Part shown: positions 1-8,245 of the stretch, piece after piece
How the letters are laid out: every line of letters starts with the position of its first letter
Numbering within the stretch: position 1 is the stretch's first letter
Virus record (IMG/VR): IMGVR_UViG_3300036845_000130
Coordinates: 1 to 37,946 of that record
Length of the DNA: 37,946 nt
DNA from: a virus
Reading direction: 5' to 3' (one strand)
The notes under the pieces: model-generated
Told to the model about the DNA's origin: nothing
Database searches by the model: none
Seen by the model: the letters and a program-made list of their open reading frames with translations, nothing else
Translations under genes and position numbers: made by a program

Positions 1-192
1 CTGGAGAAGATCGTGGCCACATACGAGTCCGCGAACGAGTCACTGCGCGAGACCAACATGAAGTCCCAGCAGCAGGTAGACCGCCTGATCGACTCAGGTG
101 CGCTGGCAAACACGCTGGCAGGCGCGCTAGTGTCAGCGGTACAGCAGCAACAGCGCCCGGTGCAGACCGCGCTGCCGGGCAACGGAGACTGA
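1..192 (+). CDS. C-terminal end of an unidentified head-module protein (5' cut by window)
   Basis: Frame 1 is open from the first base to a TGA at 190-192, giving the last 63 residues of a protein that begins upstream. The tail is rich in Gln, Ala and Ser and looks helical or coiled coil (several QQ pairs, a QQQQ run), ending in a Pro/Gly stretch. Its place before the MuF-type gene would suit the end of a portal or another head protein, but nothing in these residues identifies a family. The next gene starts 1 nt after its stop, so it probably belongs to the same operon. Confidence 0.6.
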   Translation: MEKIVATYESANESLRETNMKSQQQVDRLIDSGALANTLAGALVSAVQQQQRPVQTALPGNGD

Positions 193-193
193 T

Positions 194-427
194 GTGGCCT
201 GGCTCAGGAGAAGCTGCCGGTCAGCTGATCTGCCGGTCCCTCCCCGCCTCGATCTGGATGAGCTGGAGAAGAAGGCCGGTGACCGGCTGTCCGAGGCGCA
301 GCAGCTGAAGGCGGAGACGGCAGCCAAGGAGCCGGCCGTCGAGAAGACGCACGCCGAGACCAGGCACTTTCGTCATCGTAACCAGTACGCTGACGCCGTG
401 AGGCGCACGTTCGCGGAGGGGCGATGA
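194..427 (+). CDS. Small charged helical protein, function unknown
   Basis: A 77-aa product from GTG at 194. From about residue 19 it is a continuous charged helix (Leu-Asp-Glu-Leu-Glu-Lys pattern), consistent with a coiled coil and oligomerisation. The first 15 residues are Arg/Ser/Pro-rich and less protein-like, so the real start is uncertain. An ATG at 192 overlapping the preceding TGA leads to only about 40 codons in another frame and was not preferred. The stop overlaps the ATG of the next gene (ATGA at 424-427), a typical coupled arrangement. No family was recognised. Confidence 0.5.
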   Translation: MAWLRRSCRSADLPVPPRLDLDELEKKAGDRLSEAQQLKAETAAKEPAVEKTHAETRHFRHRNQYADAVRRTFAEGR

Positions 428-750
428 CGCAGGAGCAGCTGATCATTCTCGGGCTCAAGATCGCCACGATCGTGGTGATCAGCGGCTGCACGGCCTGGGT
501 CATCCGATACCACGTCCGCACCCGCGGCGGAGTTTGGCACGACAGCATTGGCCGCTCGCAGGTCTTCCGGGCCATCTTCGCGGCTGGCGAGGCCGTGCCG
601 TTCGCCCTCGCCGCGTTCTTCAGGTTCTCGACACTGGGCAACCAGATCGGGTCGTGGGCGTTCATCGGGTTCCTGTTCCTCGGCGGCCTGGCGTACTGGT
701 GGCTCTTCGTCGTATTCAAGCGCGACGACCCGGACCGGCCGCAGGAGTGA
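424..750 (+). CDS. Small membrane protein in the head operon, holin-like size
   Basis: A 108-aa protein with hydrophobic segments at about residues 7-25, 49-67 and 76-97 (the last Trp/Phe/Leu-rich), and a charged C-terminal tail ending DDPDRPQE. Two or three membrane helices in a protein of this length are compatible with a holin. However, it lies inside the head genes and far from the lysin at 27.8 kb, so a virion or inner-membrane accessory role is equally possible. The start is fixed by the ATGA overlap with the upstream gene. A GCAGGAGTGA block at its 3' end serves as ribosome-binding site for the next gene. Confidence 0.6.
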   Translation: MTQEQLIILGLKIATIVVISGCTAWVIRYHVRTRGGVWHDSIGRSQVFRAIFAAGEAVPFALAAFFRFSTLGNQIGSWAFIGFLFLGGLAYWWLFVVFKRDDPDRPQE

Positions 751-754
751 GATC

Positions 755-1561
755 GTGGCGCAGATCACAGCGCCGCCCGGCGCGACGCTGCGGTCACTGG
801 CAGCTCAGTACCTCGGCAGCGGAGACCTGTGGCCTCGCGTATACCAGTACAACCCCCAGCTCCAGCCCAGTCCTGACCTGCCCCTCGGCGGGGCTCTCGT
901 GCAGATCCCGCCGCGACAATCGCAGACCGGTGACGATGCGCTGGCTGTCCTGATAGCCGGGGCGCTGCTGACCGCGGTCTCCGCGGCGGCTGCCTACGGG
1001 ATGGTCGAACCGGGCCTGAAGGCGAATCGCGCGGTCGAGCTGGACTTCCTGGAGCGTATGGGGCTCCGCGGGGCGCTCGACACCGTGATGACCTCGCCGC
1101 CAGAGCGCACGGAAGGGTTCGGTGCCGCCAGCTCGGCGATCGCCCGGCTCAACCTCATGCGCCGGGCTCAGTTCGCCGTCTCCGCCAGCAAGCGCATCAC
1201 CGCAGACCTCCGGGAAGCCAGGGCGCGCGGCACCCCGCTGCGCGAGGCCCTGGCGGCTGGCGTGGCGCGCGAGCGCCGCTACTTCGGCCAGCACCTGGAC
1301 GCCATCCAGCAGCGTGCCAGGGCAGCTGCCGTGGTAGACGGGCAGGCTGCCCACTACGGCGACCTGCTCGGCTGGTACACCGTCCGCGACAGCCACACCA
1401 GCGCCGAGTGCCTGGCGGCGAACGGAAAGAACTTCTACGCTTCGGCTATGCCGCTGATCGGGTACCCAGGCGGCGTGCATCCGTTCTGTCGTTGCTACCC
1501 CGGCGCACCGCATACTGGAGCTGCGCTCCTGCCGAGCGCGCGGACGAGGAAGGCGGCCTGA
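755..1561 (+). CDS. MuF-type minor head protein with N-terminal LysM-like domain
   Basis: A 268-aa protein from GTG at 755, chosen because CAGGAG lies 10 nt upstream; longer versions of this frame would run deep into the preceding gene. Residues 8-52 resemble a LysM peptidoglycan-binding module (GATLRSLAAQYLGSG, then Trp-Pro-x-Val-Tyr-x-Tyr-Asn-Pro and a Leu-Val-x-Ile-Pro end). A hydrophobic segment follows at 63-82, then a helical stretch. The C-terminal part (about 195-250) has the MuF/SPP1 gp7 signature: Arg-Asp-Ser-His at 211-214, C219, and C245/C247 in HPFCRCYPG. MuF proteins are minor head proteins that enter the capsid and are often ejected with DNA. A LysM-MuF fusion would suit a protein that meets the cell wall during injection. 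That role is inferred; the MuF assignment is fairly firm. Confidence 0.75.
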   Translation: MAQITAPPGATLRSLAAQYLGSGDLWPRVYQYNPQLQPSPDLPLGGALVQIPPRQSQTGDDALAVLIAGALLTAVSAAAAYGMVEPGLKANRAVELDFLERMGLRGALDTVMTSPPERTEGFGAASSAIARLNLMRRAQFAVSASKRITADLREARARGTPLREALAAGVARERRYFGQHLDAIQQRARAAAVVDGQAAHYGDLLGWYTVRDSHTSAECLAANGKNFYASAMPLIGYPGGVHPFCRCYPGAPHTGAALLPSARTRKAA

Positions 1562-3708
1562 TGGCACGAACCGTCGCGCTCACACCGCACCGGCAGGTCC
1601 GGGCTCGGAGCATGCGCAAGCTCGCCGACAAGATGAAGGACGACCTGCCGGGGATGACCGCGCACATGCACCTGCGCGACGCCGCGACGCAGATGGAGCG
1701 CGGCAACACCGAGGGCACGTTCCGCCACCTGTACGCGGCCACCAACGCCCTGCAGCCGCAGGCGCTGTTCCGGCACGGCCACCTGACCGACGACGTGCAC
1801 GCCGCGGCCAAGCAGAACATGCACCTGGTGCACCGCGAGGTGCTGAAGTCCCGCGACATCGAGGACATGGAGAACAAGAACCAGGAGAACATCGCCCGGA
1901 TGCGGAACGGCATAGCCGGCACCGATGCGATCGCGCCTGCGCCTGAGCCCAGCTCGGCGATGAACGCCCCGGCGCACCCGCCGGCTGGCGGCCCGGATCC
2001 GAGCGTTGCCGGCGGCCCGAAGCCGCCGCCTGCCACCACGAGCCAGAACCACAGCAGCATCGGCCAGCTCGCGATCGAGCTGGTCGGGCCGCACGGGTAC
2101 GAGCACGGCTGGATCAAGGTTTCCGACCCGAGCGTGCCGTTCGGGCATGATGTCAGGCCGGGCAGCTTCGAGCACATCAACGCGATCCAGGAGCTGGCCG
2201 ACAAGGCCGGCATGGGACCGATCGGCGACCCCGCGCACTCCTCCTCGGTGGTCTCGGCCTCGCTGCACAACGTGGCCCGCTCGGTGGCCCGGCGCGACAT
2301 CGCCCAGGCGAAGGTCCATATGAAGGCAGCTGCCTGGGGGAACAAGCACGAGGCCGGCGGGTACTGGGGCAAGGAGCTGGCCGAGCTGAGCAAGCAGCTG
2401 GACAAGGTCCCGGCTGGCGCGACCGGCTTCCAGAACCGCAGGAGCACGCCCGGCGCGGCCACGAAGCGATATCAGCACCCCGGCACGTACGTGCCCACCG
2501 GAGACGTCCCGGCCGACCCGACCAAGGGCGCGACCGCGCAGTTCGTCACCGCCACGATGGCCAACGGGCGGCAGGGGCTGGAGCTGGCAGAGGCTCGCGA
2601 CGTCCACGGCCGGTGGATCGGTGCCAAGGTCATGCTGACGGTCAGCGGCAAGAGGCTCAACGGCAAGGTGAAGACACACACGCCCCAGATGGACCGCACG
2701 AAGTACGACCGCCTGACCATCGAGGCCGAGGACGGCAAGACGTACACGCGCGACATCAGCACGGTCAAATACCTGGGACCGGGCGATGTACAGCTGTCCG
2801 CGCAGACTCCGGCCCTGGCCTCGACGCCGCACCCGTTCGGCAAGCCCGGCGGCCCTGGCCTGTGGGGCGTCAAGAACATGCAGCTGCCGCCGTACATCCA
2901 GAACATCGCGCACGCACTGCTGCGCACCGGCCGGGCCAAGGATCTGTCCCAGGCGATCGCCATGGCCCGCGCAGCGACCAAGCGCTGGCTGCACGGCAAG
3001 AACACCAGCCCCGAGGTGCGCGCTGCCAGCGGGGCGTCTGACGCTGACTGGAAGGCGAAGCAGGCCATGGCACACTCGTTCTCCGCATCACCTGAAGACT
3101 TCCGCGAGATATACGAGCTGGCCACCCGGCTGACTCCCGGCGAGGTGGCGGTCGAGCTTGCTGCAGGCGGCACCGGAACCGCGCCGCCCGCTAGTAGCAG
3201 CAGCAGCAGTCAGCAGTCATCCTCCTCCGGCTCCGGCTCCGGCTCCGGCTCCCAGCAGCCCCGTGTCCCGGCAGGCTCGGCTGGCGGCGGTCAGTTCGGC
3301 TCGGCTCAGGGGCCTGGCAGCGGCACCTCGCCGGCGAATGCGAAAGCTCAGGACAAGGCGTCACTGCTCGCAGCCGCGGCAGCTGACCGGAAGAAGGCCA
3401 GGGCACTGCTCGCGCAGATTGCCGTGTTGCAGGCGGCGTCCAAGTCAGCTACCGCCAAGACCGCCTCGGCCACCAAGGCGGGGCAGACCGGTAAGACAGC
3501 ATCGTCCGCGCCGGCGAAGGTGAGCACTACCTCCACGGCAGCCAGCTCCAAGACAGCGCCATCGTCCGGCTCTGCTGCTACTGCCGCCAAGCCTGGCTCC
3601 AGCTCCGGCAAAACCGGCAATGCTGCCAAGATCATTGCTCTGCGTGCTCAGGTGAAGACGCTGCTGGCCGCCGCGGCAGAGGCAACTGCGCAGGCCGCGA
3701 AGCTGTGA
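1561..3708 (+). CDS. Large modular head-associated protein with linker motifs and H1-like basic tail
   Basis: A 715-aa protein starting at the ATG that overlaps the previous TGA. In order: a helical, His/Met-rich region (1-125); a Pro/Ala/Gly linker (130-165); an AIELVGPHGYEHGW motif near 175-185; a second helical unit (200-290); an RDVHGRW motif near 345 opening a beta-rich stretch; an LPPYIQNIAHAL helical unit near 442-510; a Ser/Gly/Gln low-complexity stretch (545-565); and RVPAGSAGGGQF near 568. The last 125 residues are Ala/Ser/Thr/Lys-rich and resemble histone H1 tails. No catalytic motif was recognised. Similar leader and linker motifs recur in the neighbouring genes, which suggests a shared virion or ejection role. 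The basic tail may contact packaged DNA; this is inference. The stop overlaps the next GTG (GTGA). Confidence 0.7.
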   Translation: MARTVALTPHRQVRARSMRKLADKMKDDLPGMTAHMHLRDAATQMERGNTEGTFRHLYAATNALQPQALFRHGHLTDDVHAAAKQNMHLVHREVLKSRDIEDMENKNQENIARMRNGIAGTDAIAPAPEPSSAMNAPAHPPAGGPDPSVAGGPKPPPATTSQNHSSIGQLAIELVGPHGYEHGWIKVSDPSVPFGHDVRPGSFEHINAIQELADKAGMGPIGDPAHSSSVVSASLHNVARSVARRDIAQAKVHMKAAAWGNKHEAGGYWGKELAELSKQLDKVPAGATGFQNRRSTPGAATKRYQHPGTYVPTGDVPADPTKGATAQFVTATMANGRQGLELAEARDVHGRWIGAKVMLTVSGKRLNGKVKTHTPQMDRTKYDRLTIEAEDGKTYTRDISTVKYLGPGDVQLSAQTPALASTPHPFGKPGGPGLWGVKNMQLPPYIQNIAHALLRTGRAKDLSQAIAMARAATKRWLHGKNTSPEVRAASGASDADWKAKQAMAHSFSASPEDFREIYELATRLTPGEVAVELAAGGTGTAPPASSSSSSQQSSSSGSGSGSGSQQPRVPAGSAGGGQFGSAQGPGSGTSPANAKAQDKASLLAAAAADRKKARALLAQIAVLQAASKSATAKTASATKAGQTGKTASSAPAKVSTTSTAASSKTAPSSGSAATAAKPGSSSGKTGNAAKIIALRAQVKTLLAAAAEATAQAAKL

Positions 3709-6700
3709 CCAGCATCACCGAGCAGGCCATCGGCCTGGCTGTCGTTCGCACGCCAGCCGGGGCTGCCCGGTTCCATCAGCCGATCGGCTCGACCATCAAG
3801 TTCGAGACCGGCCGGATGAAGACCAGGCACCTGCCCCCGCCCCGAGCCCTGTCCCCGCGGAAGTACGACCAGGCCGAGCTGGTCGAGGACGCCCGGCGTC
3901 ACGGCATCCAGCACCCGATCGCGCTCCGGCACAACTCCGGCGGCCTGATCATGGCCAACGGCGAGCACCGCGCCGACGCTGCCAGGCAGGCTGGCCTGGA
4001 AGACGTGCCGGTCATCGTCCAGCACGCCGAGGGCGTCAATCCGGACTCCCTGCCGATCCAGAACCGGCAGCCAGCCAGCCTGGCTGACTGGGAGCGGATC
4101 TGGAACCAGAAGCCGCCCGAGACCATCGCGGCCTCGATCACCGATCAGGCCGGGATCGAGCTGACCGGCGGCTGGCGGGATGCGTGGCGGCACGAGCGCC
4201 GCGGACCTCATGGCGAGTGGGTCAGCGCGCTCGACCCGTTCTACAACGAGGTGCCGGAGATGCACGGCACCTCGCGCGGCAAGGGCAGTTTCGGCAGTGC
4301 GGGATCCGGCCGGGAGCGGGACGATGCTGCCCGGCTTGCAGCGTTCCGGGCAGCGCAGACGCCGAAGAGTCAGTACGCCCATCCGGACCACGCCCGGCTG
4401 TTCAACCACCGGTCCCCGTACCACGATCCTGCCGACCATCCGTGGTTCGCCGGCAAGACGCCGGACGCCAAGAACGTGATGGTGGTCTACTACGACTCCA
4501 GCCCCGAGCAGGTCCAGCAGGGCCTGCGCTGGTACCAGGACGCTCAGGAGGTAGCGAAGGCACTCGGTAACGGCGACGTCCGCAAGGGTGCCGGGATCCT
4601 GGCCGCCTACTCGCCGCAGACCGCCTGGACAGTCAACATGATGAACGCTGCGCGGGCGTTCGAGCAGGGCAGGGCGATCGGTCCCGGCGAGGGCATGATC
4701 ACCGGGGCTATGCAGCGGGCCGCGCAGCGGATCATGGACGGCGAGGACCCGGACACGGTGCTGAAGTCGCCCAAGGTCAACGCCTTCTACCACCTGATCG
4801 CCAATGGTGCCGACGATCCGTCTGACTCGCTCGGCAGGGTCGTGGTCGACCGGCATGCCGTGTCCGTCGCGATCGGCCACCGGGTGACCAAGGCCGAGAT
4901 GGACAACGCGCCTATTGACGACGCGCGGTTCTACCAGCACGTTGCCGACGCCTACCGGGAGGCTGCGCTCGCCATCAGCCAGAAGGAGGGGCGCACCATC
5001 ACGCCCCACCAGCTGCAGGCCATCACCTGGCTCCGGCAGCAGGAGCGCAACCAGGGCGAGGACTCCGCGCTCGGTCACTCGGGTCATGCGGACGTGTCCG
5101 GGGAGACGACACAGGCACGCCTCGGCCGCGGCCGGGAGACGAGCACGCAGAAGGCCGAGGAAGCCTGGAACGAGTACGCCATCCAGCACCCCGAGATCCC
5201 CGTCCACGAGGGCACCACCAGGTTCCGCGTCGCCAGCCCGATCACCGCCGACGAGGCTCGCGGCAACAGCCGGCCGGTCACCGCCGCGGAGTTCCAGCAC
5301 CTGGCCGGCCAGGGCCGCGCAGCGCTGCGCGTCATGCGCAAGAACAAGTCGCCGATCACCGGGCTCGACAGGAACTGGGGCGGCGTCAAGGACGAGGCCT
5401 GGGCTGAGGTCCAGAAGGAGTGGGGCGGCGCGACGTTCGACTCCCACACCGGCAAGGCCCTGCCGCAGGGAGCTGACCGGTATGCGCTGTCCGTGAAGCC
5501 AGCTGGCCTCCAGACCATCTCGGTGCCCGAGGGCGGCAGCCGGGAGGTGTTCGACGCGGCCATGGACCGGGCTCGGGTAGCGTTCCGCGACCAGCTGGAG
5601 AACGGGCAGAGCCACCTCGGGGTGTTCCACGACGACGAGAACAACCGGGTCGACATCGACCCCGTCACCGTGGTCGACTCGGCAGCCGAGGCGGAGCAGA
5701 TCGGCGCATATACTCATGCCATCGGCGGTGCGTACCACTTCGCTACCGGAGACGGGTACTTCCCGCCGCATGTAGCCGCGGGGGCTCAGCTGGCGAACGA
5801 ATCAGCCACAGGACACCGCTGGACCGGACCGGGCCAGTGGCGGTCCAATGCTGACCAGGTGCAGCCAGGCCTGTCGCCCGAGCAGCTCGCCGAGATCGAG
5901 CGCGACGATGACGGCGATGACACCGAGCCCTCCGCCGAGGATGATGCCGAGCCGCCGAGTTACGTGCTCAGCTCGATCAGCTCCCAGGTGCTCGACCTCG
6001 CAGGCAGGCACGTTCGCACAGCTGCGGGAGCGGCGCTTTACCACGAGCCCATCGGCGCGCTGATCATCAAGCACGACTACGCGGGCCAGGTAGGCAGCAA
6101 GAATCACATCACCCGGACGGAGACCGGTCGCCTGCCGACGTCGGCGATAGCGCACCTGAAGGGCGTGTCAGGCGAGAAGCCAGGCGAGCACACCACCAGG
6201 GGCGGTCCGGAGTTCGAGAGCCTCAAGGCCGACGTAGCGAGGAACGGAGTGCAGCAGCCGATCTTCATCACCGTCGACCACGGCGAGGAGCCGAAGATCA
6301 GCGAGGGCAACAACCGCCGGGATGCCGCAGTCGCTACTGGCCAGCAGACCGTACCGGTGGAGATCCGGTACTTCGGCCACGCCGAGCAGCAGGGCTCGGT
6401 AGCCGAGCGGGCGGCTGACGCTACTGCTCCGCACGACTTCAACGAGGAACCGGTAGACGTCCAGCTGCGCAGCGCGAACGGGGCCATCCTCCGCGAGTGG
6501 CGCAAGGCGCAGGGCTCGGAGAAGACAGCCGACCACCTGAACAAGGCCGGCACGTACATGACTGCCGCGATCTTCGATGATGACGATCCTGAGCGGAAGA
6601 AAAACCTGAACGGGGCCGCGGGTGAGCTGACCATGGCCGCTATCGCTGCCGAAGTCGCGATCAAGGACGGCGTGAACCTCGACAAGGGCACGCCCGAGCG

Positions 6701-8024
6701 GTACCGGCTGATGGCCCGCAATATCAGCAAGATGGCTGAGGCAGCCAGCGAGCGCGAGGGTGTCACGAAGTCCGTCACCAGTTTCGCTGCCGCGGCGGCC
6801 CCGCACGTCCCTGAGCTGCTCGGCGGCGGCAAGGTGGCATGGAACGGCAAGATCTTTCCGATGAATGACCCTGCGCTGGCCGGCCAGCTCAGCTGGAGCG
6901 GCAATATGTCGCTGGACGAGAAGCACATGCGCTCGATGGAGACCACGCTCCACCTGAAGAACGAGCCCGTCCACGACATGCAGCCCTTCAACGTCCTGCT
7001 GCACGAGCTGATCCACGGCACCATCCCCGAGGGCGAGGACTACCGGGACGGCTCGACCGCCTATCAGGACAAGCGCGTCGCCAACATCGAGGAGGGATTC
7101 ACCGAGCTGGGTACCACCCAGCACATGGCTGACTTCACCCGCAAGATCGGCGTCGGCAGCCGTGACACCGACGAGCGGAATGGCTGGGATCCGAACCCGA
7201 AGTACACAAAGGCCGTAACTGCCCTGGTCAAAGACCTGCAGGCACACTGGGCGAAGCTCTCAGACAGGCCAGGACTGCAGAACCAGTACGCCGCTGACAA
7301 GCTCGGTAAGGCGATCGAGGAGCTGAAGCGCCGTCCCGAGTCACTGCAGATGGACAGCGGCCTGGACACCGCCATGCGCGCGGTCGACCATCTCGGGGAT
7401 CCGGAGCTGTCAGCCTGGGTGCAGAAGACCATGTCCGGCCACTGGGAGTGGAACAAGCCGGACGTGCCGAAGGGCTCGGTATGGAAGGCCGATCATCTTC
7501 CGCTACACCAGGTAGCCACCTTCGCTGAGTACGCCGACCAGGTCAATAACCCCGGCCGGATCCACGACGAGGACGCCTGGGGTCACTACCCGGCGGAGAC
7601 CGCCAGGGCTCAGACATGGGTGCAGGACATCGCGCATCTGGAGGGCCTCGGCGATCTCACCACGCCCGAGGGCAAGAAGAGAGTCCAGGAGCTTTCCGAC
7701 GAGATCAACCGGCAGGGTGCCCAGGGCAAGGTGCACGTCATGGCCGAGCAGCTGATCCGGGCGAACAAGACCGGTTCGGTCACCGACCAGGGCGAGGGCA
7801 GCCACGGCGGGTTCCGGCATACGTCTGGCATCCTGAACAGCAACCAGTGGTACGAGGTCGAAATGGCGATCATGGACGGGTTTGCTCCGAGCACCTCAAA
7901 CGATCACGGGCCGATGACAAAGGGCTTGCAGGCACTCAACACGGCAGCCGCCAGGCGCGAGGGGATCATTGCGAAGCGAGCTAGCCTCGGGCTGCCGGTA
8001 GGTGCGAACTGGAACTATCCATGA
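3705..8024 (+). CDS. Giant polyvalent protein: two ParB-like domains, glycosylase-like region, HELIH metalloprotease
   Basis: A 1439-aa protein from GTG at 3705 (GTGA overlap). A leader RTPAGAARFHQPIG (16-29) precedes a ParB-like domain (51-106) with the NGEHRADAA box at 85-93. A conserved-looking region at 255-450 (AAYSPQTAW, then SPKVNAFYHLI, then VVVDRHAVS) resembles helix-hairpin-helix/DNA-glycosylase-like phage domains. Residues 500-690 are an unassigned alpha/beta region. An acidic linker (734-750) is followed by a second leader RTAAGAALYHEPIG (771-784) and a second ParB-like domain (834-890, box SEGNNRRDAA). A zinc-protease motif LLHELIHG lies at 1098-1105, with EEGFTELG about 25 residues later supplying a possible third ligand. 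Such arrays match the polyvalent-protein concept: effectors injected with DNA to protect it or modify the host. Function and processing are inferred. Confidence 0.75.
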   Translation: MTSITEQAIGLAVVRTPAGAARFHQPIGSTIKFETGRMKTRHLPPPRALSPRKYDQAELVEDARRHGIQHPIALRHNSGGLIMANGEHRADAARQAGLEDVPVIVQHAEGVNPDSLPIQNRQPASLADWERIWNQKPPETIAASITDQAGIELTGGWRDAWRHERRGPHGEWVSALDPFYNEVPEMHGTSRGKGSFGSAGSGRERDDAARLAAFRAAQTPKSQYAHPDHARLFNHRSPYHDPADHPWFAGKTPDAKNVMVVYYDSSPEQVQQGLRWYQDAQEVAKALGNGDVRKGAGILAAYSPQTAWTVNMMNAARAFEQGRAIGPGEGMITGAMQRAAQRIMDGEDPDTVLKSPKVNAFYHLIANGADDPSDSLGRVVVDRHAVSVAIGHRVTKAEMDNAPIDDARFYQHVADAYREAALAISQKEGRTITPHQLQAITWLRQQERNQGEDSALGHSGHADVSGETTQARLGRGRETSTQKAEEAWNEYAIQHPEIPVHEGTTRFRVASPITADEARGNSRPVTAAEFQHLAGQGRAALRVMRKNKSPITGLDRNWGGVKDEAWAEVQKEWGGATFDSHTGKALPQGADRYALSVKPAGLQTISVPEGGSREVFDAAMDRARVAFRDQLENGQSHLGVFHDDENNRVDIDPVTVVDSAAEAEQIGAYTHAIGGAYHFATGDGYFPPHVAAGAQLANESATGHRWTGPGQWRSNADQVQPGLSPEQLAEIERDDDGDDTEPSAEDDAEPPSYVLSSISSQVLDLAGRHVRTAAGAALYHEPIGALIIKHDYAGQVGSKNHITRTETGRLPTSAIAHLKGVSGEKPGEHTTRGGPEFESLKADVARNGVQQPIFITVDHGEEPKISEGNNRRDAAVATGQQTVPVEIRYFGHAEQQGSVAERAADATAPHDFNEEPVDVQLRSANGAILREWRKAQGSEKTADHLNKAGTYMTAAIFDDDDPERKKNLNGAAGELTMAAIAAEVAIKDGVNLDKGTPERYRLMARNISKMAEAASEREGVTKSVTSFAAAAAPHVPELLGGGKVAWNGKIFPMNDPALAGQLSWSGNMSLDEKHMRSMETTLHLKNEPVHDMQPFNVLLHELIHGTIPEGEDYRDGSTAYQDKRVANIEEGFTELGTTQHMADFTRKIGVGSRDTDERNGWDPNPKYTKAVTALVKDLQAHWAKLSDRPGLQNQYAADKLGKAIEELKRRPESLQMDSGLDTAMRAVDHLGDPELSAWVQKTMSGHWEWNKPDVPKGSVWKADHLPLHQVATFAEYADQVNNPGRIHDEDAWGHYPAETARAQTWVQDIAHLEGLGDLTTPEGKKRVQELSDEINRQGAQGKVHVMAEQLIRANKTGSVTDQGEGSHGGFRHTSGILNSNQWYEVEMAIMDGFAPSTSNDHGPMTKGLQALNTAAARREGIIAKRASLGLPVGANWNYP

Positions 8025-8245
8025 CACCGCAGGGACAGCAGGCCAGTGATATCGCGGACTGGGCGTTCGCCGATTCGTCACGCCGGGACGAGGCGCTGAA
8101 CAAGATCCGCGAGCTGGCGCGGGCAGCTGACAGCGATCAGGCTCTGCGCGAGATTCAGGACGCGGGCACCATGGTCTCCCGGCTGGCCCCCGCTGCGCGT
8201 ACGATGCCCCCAGATACCATCTCTGGCCAGCTGGCGGGGCAATGA
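8021..8245 (+). CDS. Small helical protein ending in GQLAGQ, unknown
   Basis: A 74-aa protein whose ATG overlaps the previous stop and whose stop overlaps the next ATG, so it sits inside a translationally coupled chain. It is mainly charged helix (ADSSRRDEALNKIRELARAADS) with a short Pro-rich end. The final residues GQLAGQ resemble the QLAG motif found repeatedly in the neighbouring large proteins. No family was recognised. Size and position suggest a head-assembly accessory or partner of the large proteins on either side. Confidence 0.6.
   Translation: MTPQGQQASDIADWAFADSSRRDEALNKIRELARAADSDQALREIQDAGTMVSRLAPAARTMPPDTISGQLAGQ

Noticed and set aside
424-750. Calling the membrane protein a holin outright
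   Set aside because: Size and helices fit, but it is 27 kb from the lysin in the head operon, so only a membrane protein is claimed.
1446-3075. Two long reverse-strand frames opposite the 715-aa gene
   Set aside because: Both are antisense to a coupled plus-strand gene and lack motifs or start signals.
3648-5771. A 707-aa reverse-strand open frame opposite the polyvalent gene
   Set aside because: It is the complement of a clearly domain-bearing plus-strand gene. GC-rich codon bias keeps the antisense frame open; its product shows no family pattern and there is no ribosome-binding site or operon context.
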